Shown here: piece by piece, positions 53,680 to 62,225 of the stretch | Position numbering within the stretch: position 1 is the first letter of the stretch | Layout: every line of letters starts with the position of its first letter | From: Brevibacillus fulvus | GTDB taxonomy: Bacteria; Bacillota; Bacilli; Brevibacillales; Brevibacillaceae | DNA length: 64,000 nucleotides | Reading direction: 5' to 3' | Assembly: GCF_016908525.1 (NCBI RefSeq) | Contig: NZ_JAFBEB010000008.1 | Location: forward strand, 84,598-148,597 | Notes under the pieces: model-generated | Database searches by the model: none | Told to the model about the DNA's origin: nothing | Seen by the model: the letters and a program-made list of their open reading frames with translations, nothing else | Position numbers and translations under genes: made by a program

Positions 53680-54651
53680 TTAATCAAGCAGATAAACTTT
53701 GGTGTCCTTTTGTCTTCCATAAGCGAGCGCCGCTTCAAGAGAAGGCAAAAATACATCAACATGCATCTCTTTGACACCGCTGCCAATATCAGCCGCCACC
53801 GCATAACCGTAGCCCTCGATATATAAATGGGTGCCGAGCGGGATCACTTCAGGATCTACCGCAACGATTCCCTCTCGCACCGGCCACTCCAGATAGGTCG
53901 GGTTTTGTTCGATAAAAGCGGTGCTTTCGACAGTCAGCATGTGTTCATACGGAATTTCCATACCGGCTACCGTCAAACGCGGTTCCGTATCGGAAGGCAG
54001 GAGCTGCGTTGCAGCCAGAAATGCCGCTTCCGCCCGCGTCGCCAGTTGTGCCGGGCGAAGCGTTCCGTCCTGATAGGGATGGACGATCTGGTGCATCAAC
54101 GCATAGGCAAAAGGGCGTTTAAACAGCGGCAACAAGTCCGCTTGATCAGGATACGCTTCCAAAAGTTTTCCGGCTTCTGAGCCGAGCAATTGGTTGACTT
54201 CCCCGCTAACTCCTTTCGCCCGCAATAAAGCAGATACCAGTTCCTGTTTTTGTACGGGCTCATCCGGGTGCAAATAGAGCAGTCCATTTTCGCTGACACC
54301 GTCCAATATGCCCAAGCGATAGGCGGTTTCAGCATAAGGAACAAGCCAGCTGTCGGCAGAAAGGTCAGCAAAGTGAGACTCGCCCTCCGCCACGGGCTTG
54401 ATCATTTTTGCCGCCACGATCATCTTGAACATCTCTGCTCTCGTGATCGGATCATCCGGTCGAAACAACCCTGCCGCATCCGGGTGAACCACACCCCGTT
54501 GCGCCAGTTTCGCTATCTCTTCATGCGCCCAGTGGCCATTAATGTCAGTCATGCCGGCTGCAGTCGTTGTTTCGGCTCCAACGACCGGTGCATACGCCAA
54601 CAAGCAAATTGCCATCAAGCCGATTATCAGCCATTTCCTCGTAATGGTCAT
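53680..54651 (-). CDS. Secreted SLH-repeat protein with C-terminal 3D domain
   Basis: 323 residues. Signal peptide (about 1-27), three SLH repeats (ITDINGHWAHEEIAKL-type from 35, a second near 95, a third near 180-215), then the 3D domain GIVAVDPEVIPLGTHLYIEGYGYAVAADIGSGVKEMHVDVF (about 260-300) with three aspartates, the catalytic core of MltA/Rpf-like lytic enzymes and spore-cortex proteins. SLH repeats attach the protein to the wall polymer; the 3D domain suggests peptidoglycan cleavage. ATG 54651 (GTG 54654 possible). Confidence 0.88.
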   Translation of the reverse strand: MTITRKWLIIGLMAICLLAYAPVVGAETTTAAGMTDINGHWAHEEIAKLAQRGVVHPDAAGLFRPDDPITRAEMFKMIVAAKMIKPVAEGESHFADLSADSWLVPYAETAYRLGILDGVSENGLLYLHPDEPVQKQELVSALLRAKGVSGEVNQLLGSEAGKLLEAYPDQADLLPLFKRPFAYALMHQIVHPYQDGTLRPAQLATRAEAAFLAATQLLPSDTEPRLTVAGMEIPYEHMLTVESTAFIEQNPTYLEWPVREGIVAVDPEVIPLGTHLYIEGYGYAVAADIGSGVKEMHVDVFLPSLEAALAYGRQKDTKVYLLD

Positions 54652-54775
54652 CACTCTCCCGCTGTTTTTTCTGCTGGAAAACTATAACTTTAATTGTAGC
54701 GGACAAGCCGGGAAAAACAAACCCTTTTATTCCGCTATGCTTGCTGAAAACGCGAGAGAAGCGGTTTCCCGGCAT

Positions 54776-54862
54776 TCATTCTCTGACTTTTCGCCAATAA
54801 AAATAAATGACAATTGCCAATAAAACCAATAAGCCCAACAATGCACTGATGAATAAGGCCAT
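54776..54862 (-). CDS. Tiny membrane protein, 28 residues
   Basis: ATG 54862 with AAGGAG about eleven bases upstream opens MALFISALLGLLVLLAIVIY and a short basic end (28 codons). One transmembrane helix spans residues 2-21; the C-terminus is cytosolic and basic. It is sixteen bases after the cwlD stop and likely in the same transcript. No family known. Confidence 0.55.
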   Translation of the reverse strand: MALFISALLGLLVLLAIVIYFYWRKVRE

Positions 54863-54877
54863 TTGTTTGCCAACTCC

Positions 54878-55552
54878 TTATGAATGCGAAAATTTGCCGA
54901 CGAGCCAAAAATATTGTTCGATCGCGCCGACAATTGCTTGACAGATTTCCTCTTGCCGCTCGGAATTGGTCAGCCAATACCGATCTTGCGCATTGCTGAT
55001 GAATCCCGTCTCAATAATCACCGCCGGAAAGGGCGAGTGGTTGAGAACATAGTAAGTACTGCCTTTGACCGGCTTTTCCTTCTGCCTGTAAAGATCGTTC
55101 AGCGAATTTTGCAGCAGCTCAGCCAAAAAATAACTCTGGTTAGTTTTCTGATACAGTACAACAGCTCCTCGCTGGTTGCTGTCTGTTGACCAGTTGACGT
55201 GCAAACTGATTAAAATTTGCGGATTCAATTCCAGTGCCAGATGCTTTCGCTGGGCCAAATCGCGAAGATGGCGGGAAGGATTTTTCAACCAGCTGTTTTC
55301 TTCACTGAGCGCATAATCGCCTGTCCGATTGAGCACTACATGGTAGCCTTTGGCGGATAACTGTTTGTATAACCGTTTTCCCAGTTGCAGATTGAGATTC
55401 TTTTCCAGTAACTGCTGGTGGGATGTTCCCCCATCCACTCCCCCATGTCCGGCATCGATCAACACATCTATGCCGGGGATGGTTTCCATCGCCGAGGCGA
55501 CTGGAGCGGCCAGCAGACAAGCCAGGAAAACAAGCACTCCCGTAAGCTTCAT
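54878..55552 (-). CDS. cwlD: N-acetylmuramoyl-L-alanine amidase, CwlD-like
   Basis: 224 residues. N-terminal signal anchor (about 3-20), then an Amidase_3 domain with zinc ligands His36 (DAGHGGVDGG), Glu50 (LLEKNLNL) and His118 (SLHVNW), and catalytic Glu181 (IIETGFISN). CwlD makes muramic delta-lactam in the spore cortex with PdaA. The close resemblance and the spore-gene setting support CwlD rather than a general amidase. Followed by the 28-residue membrane protein gene. Confidence 0.87.
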   Translation of the reverse strand: MKLTGVLVFLACLLAAPVASAMETIPGIDVLIDAGHGGVDGGTSHQQLLEKNLNLQLGKRLYKQLSAKGYHVVLNRTGDYALSEENSWLKNPSRHLRDLAQRKHLALELNPQILISLHVNWSTDSNQRGAVVLYQKTNQSYFLAELLQNSLNDLYRQKEKPVKGSTYYVLNHSPFPAVIIETGFISNAQDRYWLTNSERQEEICQAIVGAIEQYFWLVGKFSHS

Positions 55553-55649
55553 GATGATTCTCCCTTTCTCCTCATGCTCTTTTTATTGTTTGCCTTCCGG
55601 TGCTGTCCATTCATCTTCTTTCAGCATCTAGCAGCCTGCCGTATAAAGC

Positions 55650-55680
55650 AAAAAAGACAAAAGGAACGAGTCCTTCTGCC
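55650..55680 (-). terminator. Intrinsic terminator after the SASP gene
   Basis: 9-bp stem GGCAGAAGG/CCTTTTGTC with two wobble pairs, then six T on the minus strand. Confidence 0.7.
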
Positions 55681-55701
55681 TTTTATCCCGAAACTCATTA
55701 C

Positions 55702-55905
55702 TTACGAACGACCAGCCAATTGCTGTTCAGCGAAAGAAACCAGACGTTTGGTGATTTCTCCTCCAACGCTACCGTTTTGGCGACTAGTGGTGTCTGCTCC
55801 CAATTGAACACCAAACTCTTGTGCAATTTCATATTTCAATTGGTCGAGAGCCTGGTTAGCTTGAGGAACCAACAGGTTGTTACGAGAACCTCCGTTATTT
55901 GCCAT
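55702..55905 (-). CDS. Small acid-soluble spore protein, alpha/beta type
   Basis: 67 residues. The family blocks [22 protein letters not shown] and [16 protein letters not shown] are present; the GPR cleavage region EIAQEFG lies near residue 26. These proteins saturate spore DNA and protect it from UV and heat. AGGAGGTGAAAAGAG precedes the ATG. A sigma-G-like promoter lies upstream. Confidence 0.96.
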   Translation of the reverse strand: MANNGGSRNNLLVPQANQALDQLKYEIAQEFGVQLGADTTSRQNGSVGGEITKRLVSFAEQQLAGRS

Positions 55906-55936
55906 CTCTTTTCACCTCCTAAGCCGTTTGTAACTT

Positions 55937-55967
55937 TAATATGTGTGAACAACAGATGGTTCATTCA
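55937..55967 (-). promoter_or_regulatory. Sigma-G-type promoter of the SASP gene
   Basis: TGAATG, 18-base spacer, CATATTA on the minus strand (consensus TGAATA ... CATACTA). The -35 overlaps the 3' end of the glycosyltransferase gene. Confidence 0.6.
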
Positions 55968-57110
55968 TGCTTCGCAATGCCAGTTTCTAGTCGCTAACTG
56001 CCCAATCATTTCCGCCGTTCGATAGGCAGCATCGGGCCGGGCGGCAAGTCTCATTTGTTCGCTGAGATTTAACCTGAGCGAAGGTTCTGCCTGCCATCTG
56101 CGGATGATTTGCAAAATGTGCTGTTCGGATGCGGCGTGTACGGCCCACCTCTGTTCAAGAAAGAACTGACAATTTTTTTGTTCCTGTCCGGGCAAAGGCT
56201 GATAGAAAATCAGCGGGGTTCCCAGCGCCAACGCTTCCGCACAGGTGATTCCGCCCGGTTTGCTGATATAGACGTCTGCAGCCCCGATCCACTGCCACAT
56301 CTTCTCGACGTAGCCGAGCAGCAATAACGGCAGATTGTCCAGTTTGCTTTCCTGTTGCAGTTCACGATACAGCTGCTTGTTCTTTCCTGTAATCACCACC
56401 AGCTGCAGGGAGCGATCATGTGCTGCCAGGCAGCGGACAATCTTGCGGATCGCTCCATATCCTCCTTCTCCGCCGCTAATCAAGACTGTAAATCGGTCAG
56501 GGTCAAGTCCAACTCGCTGTTTCCATTCTCTTTTGCTCACCTGTGCTTCGTGGGCGAATGCCGGACGCAGTGGAATCCCATAAGTATGAATATGATGCTT
56601 GCTGATACCATGTCGGATGCTCAGCTCTTCCCCGATGGACTCATGCGGGACGACATAACGATCCACTTGTTCATGAATCCAAAACGGGTTGACATGAAAG
56701 TCGGTGACGACAACGACCAGTTGAAACGGTTGAGCCAGTTGCCTTTTTGTTTCGGCCAGCGCTGCCAAACAATAAGCGTGGGTAAGGACGACCACATCCG
56801 GCCGTTCCAATCGGATCACTCGGTCATGCATCCGCTTGCCAAGATATTTTCCTAACGGTTTTTTTAATAACGAATGCCAAAGTTGCCCTCGTTGGTACAA
56901 AAACTCCCATCCGCGAGGAAAATGCTGTATTGTCTGCAAATAAGAAATGCGGGATAACTCCCGCAACAGTGGGTTTACGTTCATTAAACCCTCCAATAAT
57001 ACAACTTCGGTCTCCGCCTGTTCCTGCAACACTTGCTGCAGGGCAACCGCCGCCATACGATGCCCGCTGCCGGCCCACCCTTCGGTTATGATCAATACTT
57101 TCTTGTTCAT
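55965..57110 (-). CDS. Glycosyltransferase, MGDG synthase/UgtP-like
   Basis: 381 residues, GT-B fold. N-terminal GWAGSGHRMAAVALQQVL is the MGDG synthase-type start; the donor half has SGGEGGYGAIRKIV and SKPGGITCAEALALGTPLI (UDP-sugar binding). Members add glucose or galactose to diacylglycerol to form glycolipids and the anchor of lipoteichoic acid, at the membrane. ATG 57110 after AAAAGGAGCCGTC. ATGA overlap with the YkoP-like gene upstream, so a two-gene unit. Confidence 0.88.
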   Translation of the reverse strand: MNKKVLIITEGWAGSGHRMAAVALQQVLQEQAETEVVLLEGLMNVNPLLRELSRISYLQTIQHFPRGWEFLYQRGQLWHSLLKKPLGKYLGKRMHDRVIRLERPDVVVLTHAYCLAALAETKRQLAQPFQLVVVVTDFHVNPFWIHEQVDRYVVPHESIGEELSIRHGISKHHIHTYGIPLRPAFAHEAQVSKREWKQRVGLDPDRFTVLISGGEGGYGAIRKIVRCLAAHDRSLQLVVITGKNKQLYRELQQESKLDNLPLLLLGYVEKMWQWIGAADVYISKPGGITCAEALALGTPLIFYQPLPGQEQKNCQFFLEQRWAVHAASEQHILQIIRRWQAEPSLRLNLSEQMRLAARPDAAYRTAEMIGQLATRNWHCEA

Positions 57111-57697
57111 GACGGCTCCTTTTCTGCTTCTCTTGGTGAAAGGTAAAGGCGAAACAACTCTTCTTTGGAAATATAGACCCGTTTTAAAGGCATACAATCG
57201 TCCCAGCGTTTGATGCGTTCCTTGCCATTCGGATGAATGATGCGCATCATAATCCGCAGATACCAGCGTTTATAGCGGAAAAACCAATTCATCGGCACAT
57301 CCGACACCGAAAAACCCAGATGGGATACCCCTTTATGCAGCATCGTTGTACCGACTACCCCTTTGATTTCTCCCACTCTCGGCAAGGAGGCGAGATAGCT
57401 GGCCAGAGACGGCAATGAGGAAACAATCTGTTTCCGCAACAGTAAAGCTGTTCTGGTTTCATTCTTTACTCCTTTGCAGAGGGTGGCGAACTTGTAATTA
57501 TGAATATGTAACTTGAGAATAAGGTCACCGGAACAAATTTGTCGGTTGTCGGAGGTCAACAATGTTTCTCCGCGATAACGCAGCAGGACCACGCGAAAAA
57601 TATTGCTTTGTTTATTTACGTATCTGAGCCTTGTACAGCGTTGGTAAATATGATCCCATACGCCCCAAAGCAACAAGATTCCCGTATTCATCCCCAC
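57107..57697 (-). CDS. YkoP-like protein, coupled to the glycosyltransferase
   Basis: 196 residues. LLWGVWDHIYQRCTRLRYV, FRVVLLRYRGE and GDLILKLHIHNYKFA are conserved patches that resemble B. subtilis YkoP, which lies beside glycosyltransferase genes as here. A hydrophobic N-terminus could be a membrane attachment. The start is GTG 57697 (AAAGGA at six bases) or ATG 57691. Its stop overlaps the glycosyltransferase start, so both are made together; a role in glycolipid synthesis is inference. Confidence 0.7.
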   Translation of the reverse strand: MGMNTGILLLWGVWDHIYQRCTRLRYVNKQSNIFRVVLLRYRGETLLTSDNRQICSGDLILKLHIHNYKFATLCKGVKNETRTALLLRKQIVSSLPSLASYLASLPRVGEIKGVVGTTMLHKGVSHLGFSVSDVPMNWFFRYKRWYLRIMMRIIHPNGKERIKRWDDCMPLKRVYISKEELFRLYLSPREAEKEPS

Positions 57698-57776
57698 TCT
57701 GATCCTTTCCCTTTGTTCTTTCTCTTAGTATTTCCAAAAGAAAAAAAAACAACAGAGCTCTCCGGTGATTTCCCCG

Positions 57777-58430
57777 TCAGGATGAACGTTTCATTTTGCC
57801 TAAAGCCATCACGAGGATTGCTGCTACCATCGGCAGCCATTCTTGCTGAAAGATCAGCGGATTGATCATTTTCCACACATAAGGGTCTTCCAAACACATT
57901 TCCGTTGCTGTATATGCCAAAATAGCTGACCCCAGATAAATCAGCATAGAAAACCGATCCATCAAGCGAGCGATCCATGTGCTGCCCCACATCAGCAAAG
58001 GAATGCTGAAGCCTAATCCAAACAACACCAGCAGCAAGTTTCCGTGAGCGGCGCCGCCAACCGCCAACACATTGTCCAGACTCATAATAAAGTCGGCAAG
58101 AATAATCGTTTTGACAGCCTGAACAAGCGATTTGCTGTACACGACATCGCTTTGTTCCTTGTCTTCTTCCGTCAACAATTGATATGAAATCCACAGCAGC
58201 AAACAACCGCCAATCGCTTTTAACAAAGGAATATCCAACATCCATGTGGTCATTCCTGTCAAACTGATGCGCAGCAGAATTGCGCCAAACGTTCCATAGA
58301 TAATGGCTTTTTGTTGTTCTTCTTTTGGCAATCCCCGACATGCCAAACCGATAACAACCGCATTGTCACTGCTTAACACGAGGTCGATCAACATGATTTG
58401 CAGAAAATTAAGCATGAATTGCCCGTCCAT
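57777..58430 (-). CDS. TerC-family membrane protein, copy 2
   Basis: 217 residues, about seven helices. LIDLVLSSDNAVVIGLA in the first helix and ADFIMSLDNVLAVGGAAHGN in the fourth carry the acidic TerC motifs; the second copy of the family in this window (the other at 1610-2329 has 239 residues). The paralogue's acidic loop is reduced (TEEDKEQSDVV). GGAGGACAAG precedes ATG 58430. No leader terminator is evident upstream, in contrast to copy 1. Confidence 0.87.
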   Translation of the reverse strand: MDGQFMLNFLQIMLIDLVLSSDNAVVIGLACRGLPKEEQQKAIIYGTFGAILLRISLTGMTTWMLDIPLLKAIGGCLLLWISYQLLTEEDKEQSDVVYSKSLVQAVKTIILADFIMSLDNVLAVGGAAHGNLLLVLFGLGFSIPLLMWGSTWIARLMDRFSMLIYLGSAILAYTATEMCLEDPYVWKMINPLIFQQEWLPMVAAILVMALGKMKRSS

Positions 58431-58750
58431 CTTGTCCTCCCGCAGCCTACTTTGTCCCTTTTACTCTATGCGGCTGCCGCTCTGGACATGAAGTCTTTTC
58501 GTGTCATTTTGACCCGCATTTTCTGCAACGCTTTGTCGCAAACTTTCATTGTTTCTTTTTCAGATTATTCGCTATAATGGGTTTATTGACAAAACGATGG
58601 GTAAATTTACATAATTATACATTGATGGCGAACGTTCACACTTTACCGATCCATTATTAGACATATTCTCCTACCTTTCTGCCAAAAATAGGAGATTTCT
58701 ACCTTGTATTTGTGGACAACCTTTCTTACGATGATTAAGGGGTGAATACG
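58431..58750. other. Divergent intergenic region
   Basis: About 320 bases between terC copy 2 and the histidine kinase gene. It contains the promoter at 58549-58578 and no gene; I find no riboswitch pattern on either strand. Confidence 0.5.
58549..58578 (+). promoter_or_regulatory. Possible sigma-A-type promoter of the kinase gene
   Basis: TTGTTT (58549-58554), 18-base spacer, TATAAT (58573-58578). Confidence 0.5.
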
Positions 58751-59911
58751 ATGGTCGAAACAATGTCTCTGAATCTTCATTGTTTTAAAGATAAAATACT
58801 GGAGTTGGCACCGCTAATCACCAAAACTTGGCTGTCTGAAATTGAGCGCAGCACCTCGACACCCTTATCGCTCCCCTTTGATTATGCGGAAAAACGAACC
58901 GTTCTGATCGCCCTTTACCTGGTAGAAGATGTTCAGGAAATCATGAAATCCTGGTCTTATGAAATGAGCGAGTGGCTGATGGCCCAGGAATTTCCATTTT
59001 CCTCCATCCTGCGTGCTTATCAATTGCACCGCAATGTTTTTTGGAGTTTGTTCCGTCCCGCTGTTCAAAATTCCTCGTTAAAACAGGAGGAAGTGCTCTT
59101 TCTGGAGCAAAAAATCGGAAAAGCGATGGACGAAAGCATGTATTGGGCAGTTTTCCATTTTGAACAATTGGTTACAAAAGAACTGGTACGAAAGGAAGAG
59201 AAAATTTCCTATTTGCATAATGATAAGTTGACGATGCTGGGGAAAATCGCAGCGAACATGGCGCATGAACTGCGCAATCCGTTATGCGCGATCGAAGGTT
59301 TTCTGAAATTAATCTCGGAATCAACCGAAGAACACAAGACCGTTCAATCCTATATTAGTGTTGTTATGCACGAATTTGAAAACTTGCACCGGCAAATCAC
59401 CGGCTTCTTAAGTTTCTCCAAAAAACCGATTTTGGACGAAATCTATAAAAAGGTTGAAATCAAGCAGCTGCTGAATGAGGTTGAATTGCTGATCACACCG
59501 CGCTTGGTGGGGGAAAATATCCTTTTTTCCAAAAATGTTTGCAGCTGCTATCTCGATTGCTATGAGGAGGGGCTCAAGCAAGTCCTGGTCAATCTGATCA
59601 GCAATGCGATCGATGCTGTGCAAAATTGCGCGGAGAAACGCATTTCCATCACCGCCTCGTGCGAACATGACCAACTGTTGTTAAACGTTGAAAATAACGG
59701 GGAGATGATTCCAGCGGAAGTGTTGGACAACCTTTTCCAGCCTTTTTTTACAACCAAGCAAAATGGAACCGGAATCGGCTTATCGATTTGCAAAAATATT
59801 ATCGAAAAACATCATGGCACGATCCATTGCGAGTCGAACCACGAAGCTACCCGGTTTATTATCACTTTGCCGCTTCATAGTCAGGTCAATCAAATTTCTG
59901 ATGTATCCTAG
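58751..59911 (+). CDS. Cytosolic sporulation-type histidine kinase
   Basis: 386 residues, no transmembrane helix. Residues 1-145 are an all-helical N-terminal domain similar in length and pattern to RsbRD-type sensory domains; the kinase core has AANMAHELRNPL (phospho-His172), LISNAIDAV (N box), LFQPFFTTK (F box) and GTGIGLSICKNII (G2). The G1 box reads ENNGEMI, with Asn where Asp is usual. The core is of the KinA-KinE class that feeds the Spo0A phosphorelay. ATG 58751 with AAGGGGTGAATACG. No adjacent response regulator, typical of these orphan kinases. Confidence 0.85.
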   Translation: MVETMSLNLHCFKDKILELAPLITKTWLSEIERSTSTPLSLPFDYAEKRTVLIALYLVEDVQEIMKSWSYEMSEWLMAQEFPFSSILRAYQLHRNVFWSLFRPAVQNSSLKQEEVLFLEQKIGKAMDESMYWAVFHFEQLVTKELVRKEEKISYLHNDKLTMLGKIAANMAHELRNPLCAIEGFLKLISESTEEHKTVQSYISVVMHEFENLHRQITGFLSFSKKPILDEIYKKVEIKQLLNEVELLITPRLVGENILFSKNVCSCYLDCYEEGLKQVLVNLISNAIDAVQNCAEKRISITASCEHDQLLLNVENNGEMIPAEVLDNLFQPFFTTKQNGTGIGLSICKNIIEKHHGTIHCESNHEATRFIITLPLHSQVNQISDVS

Positions 59912-59966
59912 ATTCTTTGCCTTTCGTATCGGTTGGCAACGGACAACAGCTAACAACGCGCAGCGC

Positions 59967-59995
59967 AAAAAAGCCTCCTGTTCCGTACAGGAGGC
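59967..59995 (-). terminator. Intrinsic terminator of the GNAT/receptor operon
   Basis: 9-bp stem GCCTCCTGT/ACAGGAGGC with a five-base loop, then six T on the minus strand. It lies 35 bases after the end of the Cys-rich small ORF. Confidence 0.8.
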
Positions 59996-60030
59996 AAGCC
60001 AAGAGATCTGTTACCCGTTGGTAAGCGATC

Positions 60031-60141
60031 TTACTCATACTCTACATGAAAACATATGTTTCTACCACAGTATTTTACTTGCATTCTTCGACATATTCTG
60101 CAGTTGATGTCACCGCAGACACGTTTTCCGCTCATATCCAT
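60031..60141 (-). CDS. Cys-rich small ORF, 36 residues (candidate)
   Basis: ATG at 60141 (or 60135) opens 36 codons starting three bases after the receptor-like gene's stop and ending before the operon terminator. Five Cys residues at about 9, 14, 17, 25 and 30 give C-x4-C-x2-C-x7-C-x4-C; many basic residues (for example NCRICRRMQVKYCGRNIC). It could be a small zinc-binding or disulfide-bonded peptide. There is no strong ribosome binding site, so translation would rely on coupling to the preceding gene. Position and composition support it; no homologue is known to me. Confidence 0.4.
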   Translation of the reverse strand: MDMSGKRVCGDINCRICRRMQVKYCGRNICFHVEYE

Positions 60142-60144
60142 ATC

Positions 60145-61626
60145 TTATTTTTCTTGGGTGAGCAGATTGGCGATTTGATGCTCCACTTTGCCAAATCCAT
60201 TTGAAATTTCTACGATCTCTTCTTGTTGTTGGGAAACGAGTCCTAACACTTCTTGTAAACTGTTCTTATTCCGATTCGTAATGTCTGCGTTCAGATCGAC
60301 TGTCGCACTAACTTCTTGCATCATTCCTCTGACATTTCCGATGAACCCCTGCAGATACCTCGTCTTCTCTGAGAAGTTTTTCATGTAAGAACCCACGTTC
60401 GTAAAAATTTCCCTTATCTCCGTCATGCCTTGTGCGTTTTTTTCAACAGATTCTTGAGATTGAGAGATCGTGTCCGAAGCAAGGCGCATTTTTTCTCGAA
60501 TGGTCAAGAGCAGCTGTGCGATCGACTGAGAAGAAGCCTTGGAAGATTCCGCAAGTTTTCTCACTTCCTCGGCAACCACAGCAAATCCACGCCCATGTTC
60601 CCCTGCTCTGGATGCTTCAATCGTCGCATTCAATGCCAGAAGATTCGTTTGTGCGGAAATGTCGGAGATTGTTTGAATGATCTTTTCAATCGACTCTGTT
60701 TCCTTGTAAAGTTCCTGGATTAAACGATTGGTACACTCAATGCTTTGATTGAAACTTTCCAAATCATTTCCAAGGCTCTCGATTCGTCTTCCGCTTTCAA
60801 ATGTTGCTTCTTGGGTAGATACAACATAGTCGTGCATTTCATTAATGGAGCGAGTCATATCATCGACTTGATCATTGGTCGACCCGATCTCCATACGCAG
60901 TTGATTCGAGTGTTGCGTTTGTTCATCAAAGGAACGTATCATTTCATCTAATGAAGAAACGATTTCAAAAGCACGATTGTTCGCACCATCGGTGGCTTTG
61001 TTTAATTCATCCTGGTACGCTTTAATTGAGTTGAGTGAAGCATTAATGCCATTCAGCATTTTTTGCAGTGATTTACTGGATTCAACAGCTTCCATCCTTT
61101 GCCTTTCATTTTCAGCTTGCAGCTTGTTATTAAACAATGATTGCAATAAATTCGCACACGATACAAAGCAAAAGGTCAGAAGGAAATAAATAAGATCAAC
61201 TGCATTGCTGGAATGAAAAATAAGTTCTCCTTGCGTAAAAAAGTAGTATGAAACAATTCCCATCGATACAATGATCGTCAAGAAGTTCATCATCTTGTCT
61301 TGATAAATCCCCATGACCGCAACGTAGAACATCATTGACATAATGTTGATAATATGGGGGTCCAATGACAACACGATGAAATAGAACGCCCCAATTACCA
61401 GGAAAATAAAATACTTCATTACGGGAGCCATTTTTTCTTGCAAGTTCGGACGATTGGAGATATAGACAAAAGGAGCTAACACTCCATATAAAATCCCAAG
61501 AATGGTTAAAACAAAGGTTAATGGGATTCCTAATATCAAATTCAACAGCTGAACGACTGTAATGATGCTGGCAAATACAAACACGACCCAATTGTTTCTT
61601 CTTCTCAATAGATCCATATTAACCAA
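60145..61626 (-). CDS. Chemoreceptor-like signalling protein with membrane-only sensor domain
   Basis: 493 residues. Residues 10-170 form about six transmembrane helices with only short loops, so there is no large extracytoplasmic sensing domain. The rest is a long coiled coil with the methyl-accepting signalling domain (hairpin tip [37 protein letters not shown]). No HAMP domain is apparent. Such receptors would sense a membrane-soluble signal or the membrane itself. Start TTG 61626 (GAAGGGA upstream) overlaps the stop of the GNAT gene by eight bases; ATG 61617 is an alternative. Codon use is more A/T-rich than in the core genes around it. Confidence 0.82.
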   Translation of the reverse strand: MVNMDLLRRRNNWVVFVFASIITVVQLLNLILGIPLTFVLTILGILYGVLAPFVYISNRPNLQEKMAPVMKYFIFLVIGAFYFIVLSLDPHIINIMSMMFYVAVMGIYQDKMMNFLTIIVSMGIVSYYFFTQGELIFHSSNAVDLIYFLLTFCFVSCANLLQSLFNNKLQAENERQRMEAVESSKSLQKMLNGINASLNSIKAYQDELNKATDGANNRAFEIVSSLDEMIRSFDEQTQHSNQLRMEIGSTNDQVDDMTRSINEMHDYVVSTQEATFESGRRIESLGNDLESFNQSIECTNRLIQELYKETESIEKIIQTISDISAQTNLLALNATIEASRAGEHGRGFAVVAEEVRKLAESSKASSQSIAQLLLTIREKMRLASDTISQSQESVEKNAQGMTEIREIFTNVGSYMKNFSEKTRYLQGFIGNVRGMMQEVSATVDLNADITNRNKNSLQEVLGLVSQQQEEIVEISNGFGKVEHQIANLLTQEK

Positions 61627-62170
61627 TTAATGTCCCTTCTTTCTGCTCAACTTGTGGTATGTACCAGGAAAACCTTGGATGATGCTTGTTTTCAAAAACT
61701 TCTTTTATATCAATGACAACGGGGATCACATCAGCCCCTTTGTAGAAAAATGCTTCCTTTACTTGTTTCACATGCAACTTATACTTATTGATTAATTGCT
61801 GATAAAAGGCTGGATCAGCAATCCCTATCATATGCGTAAATCCATGCTTTTCGGCATAATCAACCATCAGACAAACTGCCATGCGTCCAAGTTTCCCGCG
61901 ATACTTTGGCAGGACGGCAAGACTGTCACCTTCGAAATAATGCAGGCCTTCTTCCAGAACATCCAAAAATACGTTTTTTATAAAATCGGTAGACTGCGAA
62001 ATCGGTGTAAACTCGATCGTTCCTCCAGGTTGTCCATCCTCTCCAAGCAGCAAAAAAAGGTCAGACCCTTTTTTGGCATATTCCATTTCAAACCCCATTT
62101 CATTCCATACCTCTTCTTTGATGCGATGGAATGTATCAAGTAATTCTTTGGAATCTACACGTTTATACAT
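61619..62170 (-). CDS. GNAT-fold acyltransferase, autoinducer-synthase-like
   Basis: 183 residues. The layout (an N-terminal helix with [19 protein letters not shown], a beta-sheet with [40 protein letters not shown] as the acyl-CoA-binding motif and a C-terminal [12 protein letters not shown]) resembles LuxI-type and N-acyl amino acid synthases more than standard acetyltransferases. Substrates are unknown. AGAGGAGAAGCCT precedes ATG 62170. Its stop overlaps the receptor-like gene, so both are produced together. It is preceded by a seven-codon ORF with a strong ribosome binding site. The similarity is by eye, at the fold-pattern level. Confidence 0.6.
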   Translation of the reverse strand: MYKRVDSKELLDTFHRIKEEVWNEMGFEMEYAKKGSDLFLLLGEDGQPGGTIEFTPISQSTDFIKNVFLDVLEEGLHYFEGDSLAVLPKYRGKLGRMAVCLMVDYAEKHGFTHMIGIADPAFYQQLINKYKLHVKQVKEAFFYKGADVIPVVIDIKEVFENKHHPRFSWYIPQVEQKEGTLIG

Positions 62171-62225
62171 AGGCTTCTCCTCTTTGCTATCATTACCGTT
62201 TGTATTTCCAAAATCAGCTTACTCT

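Noticed and set aside
58431..58750. yybP-ykoY riboswitch before the second terC
   Set aside because: No conserved core was found on the minus strand.
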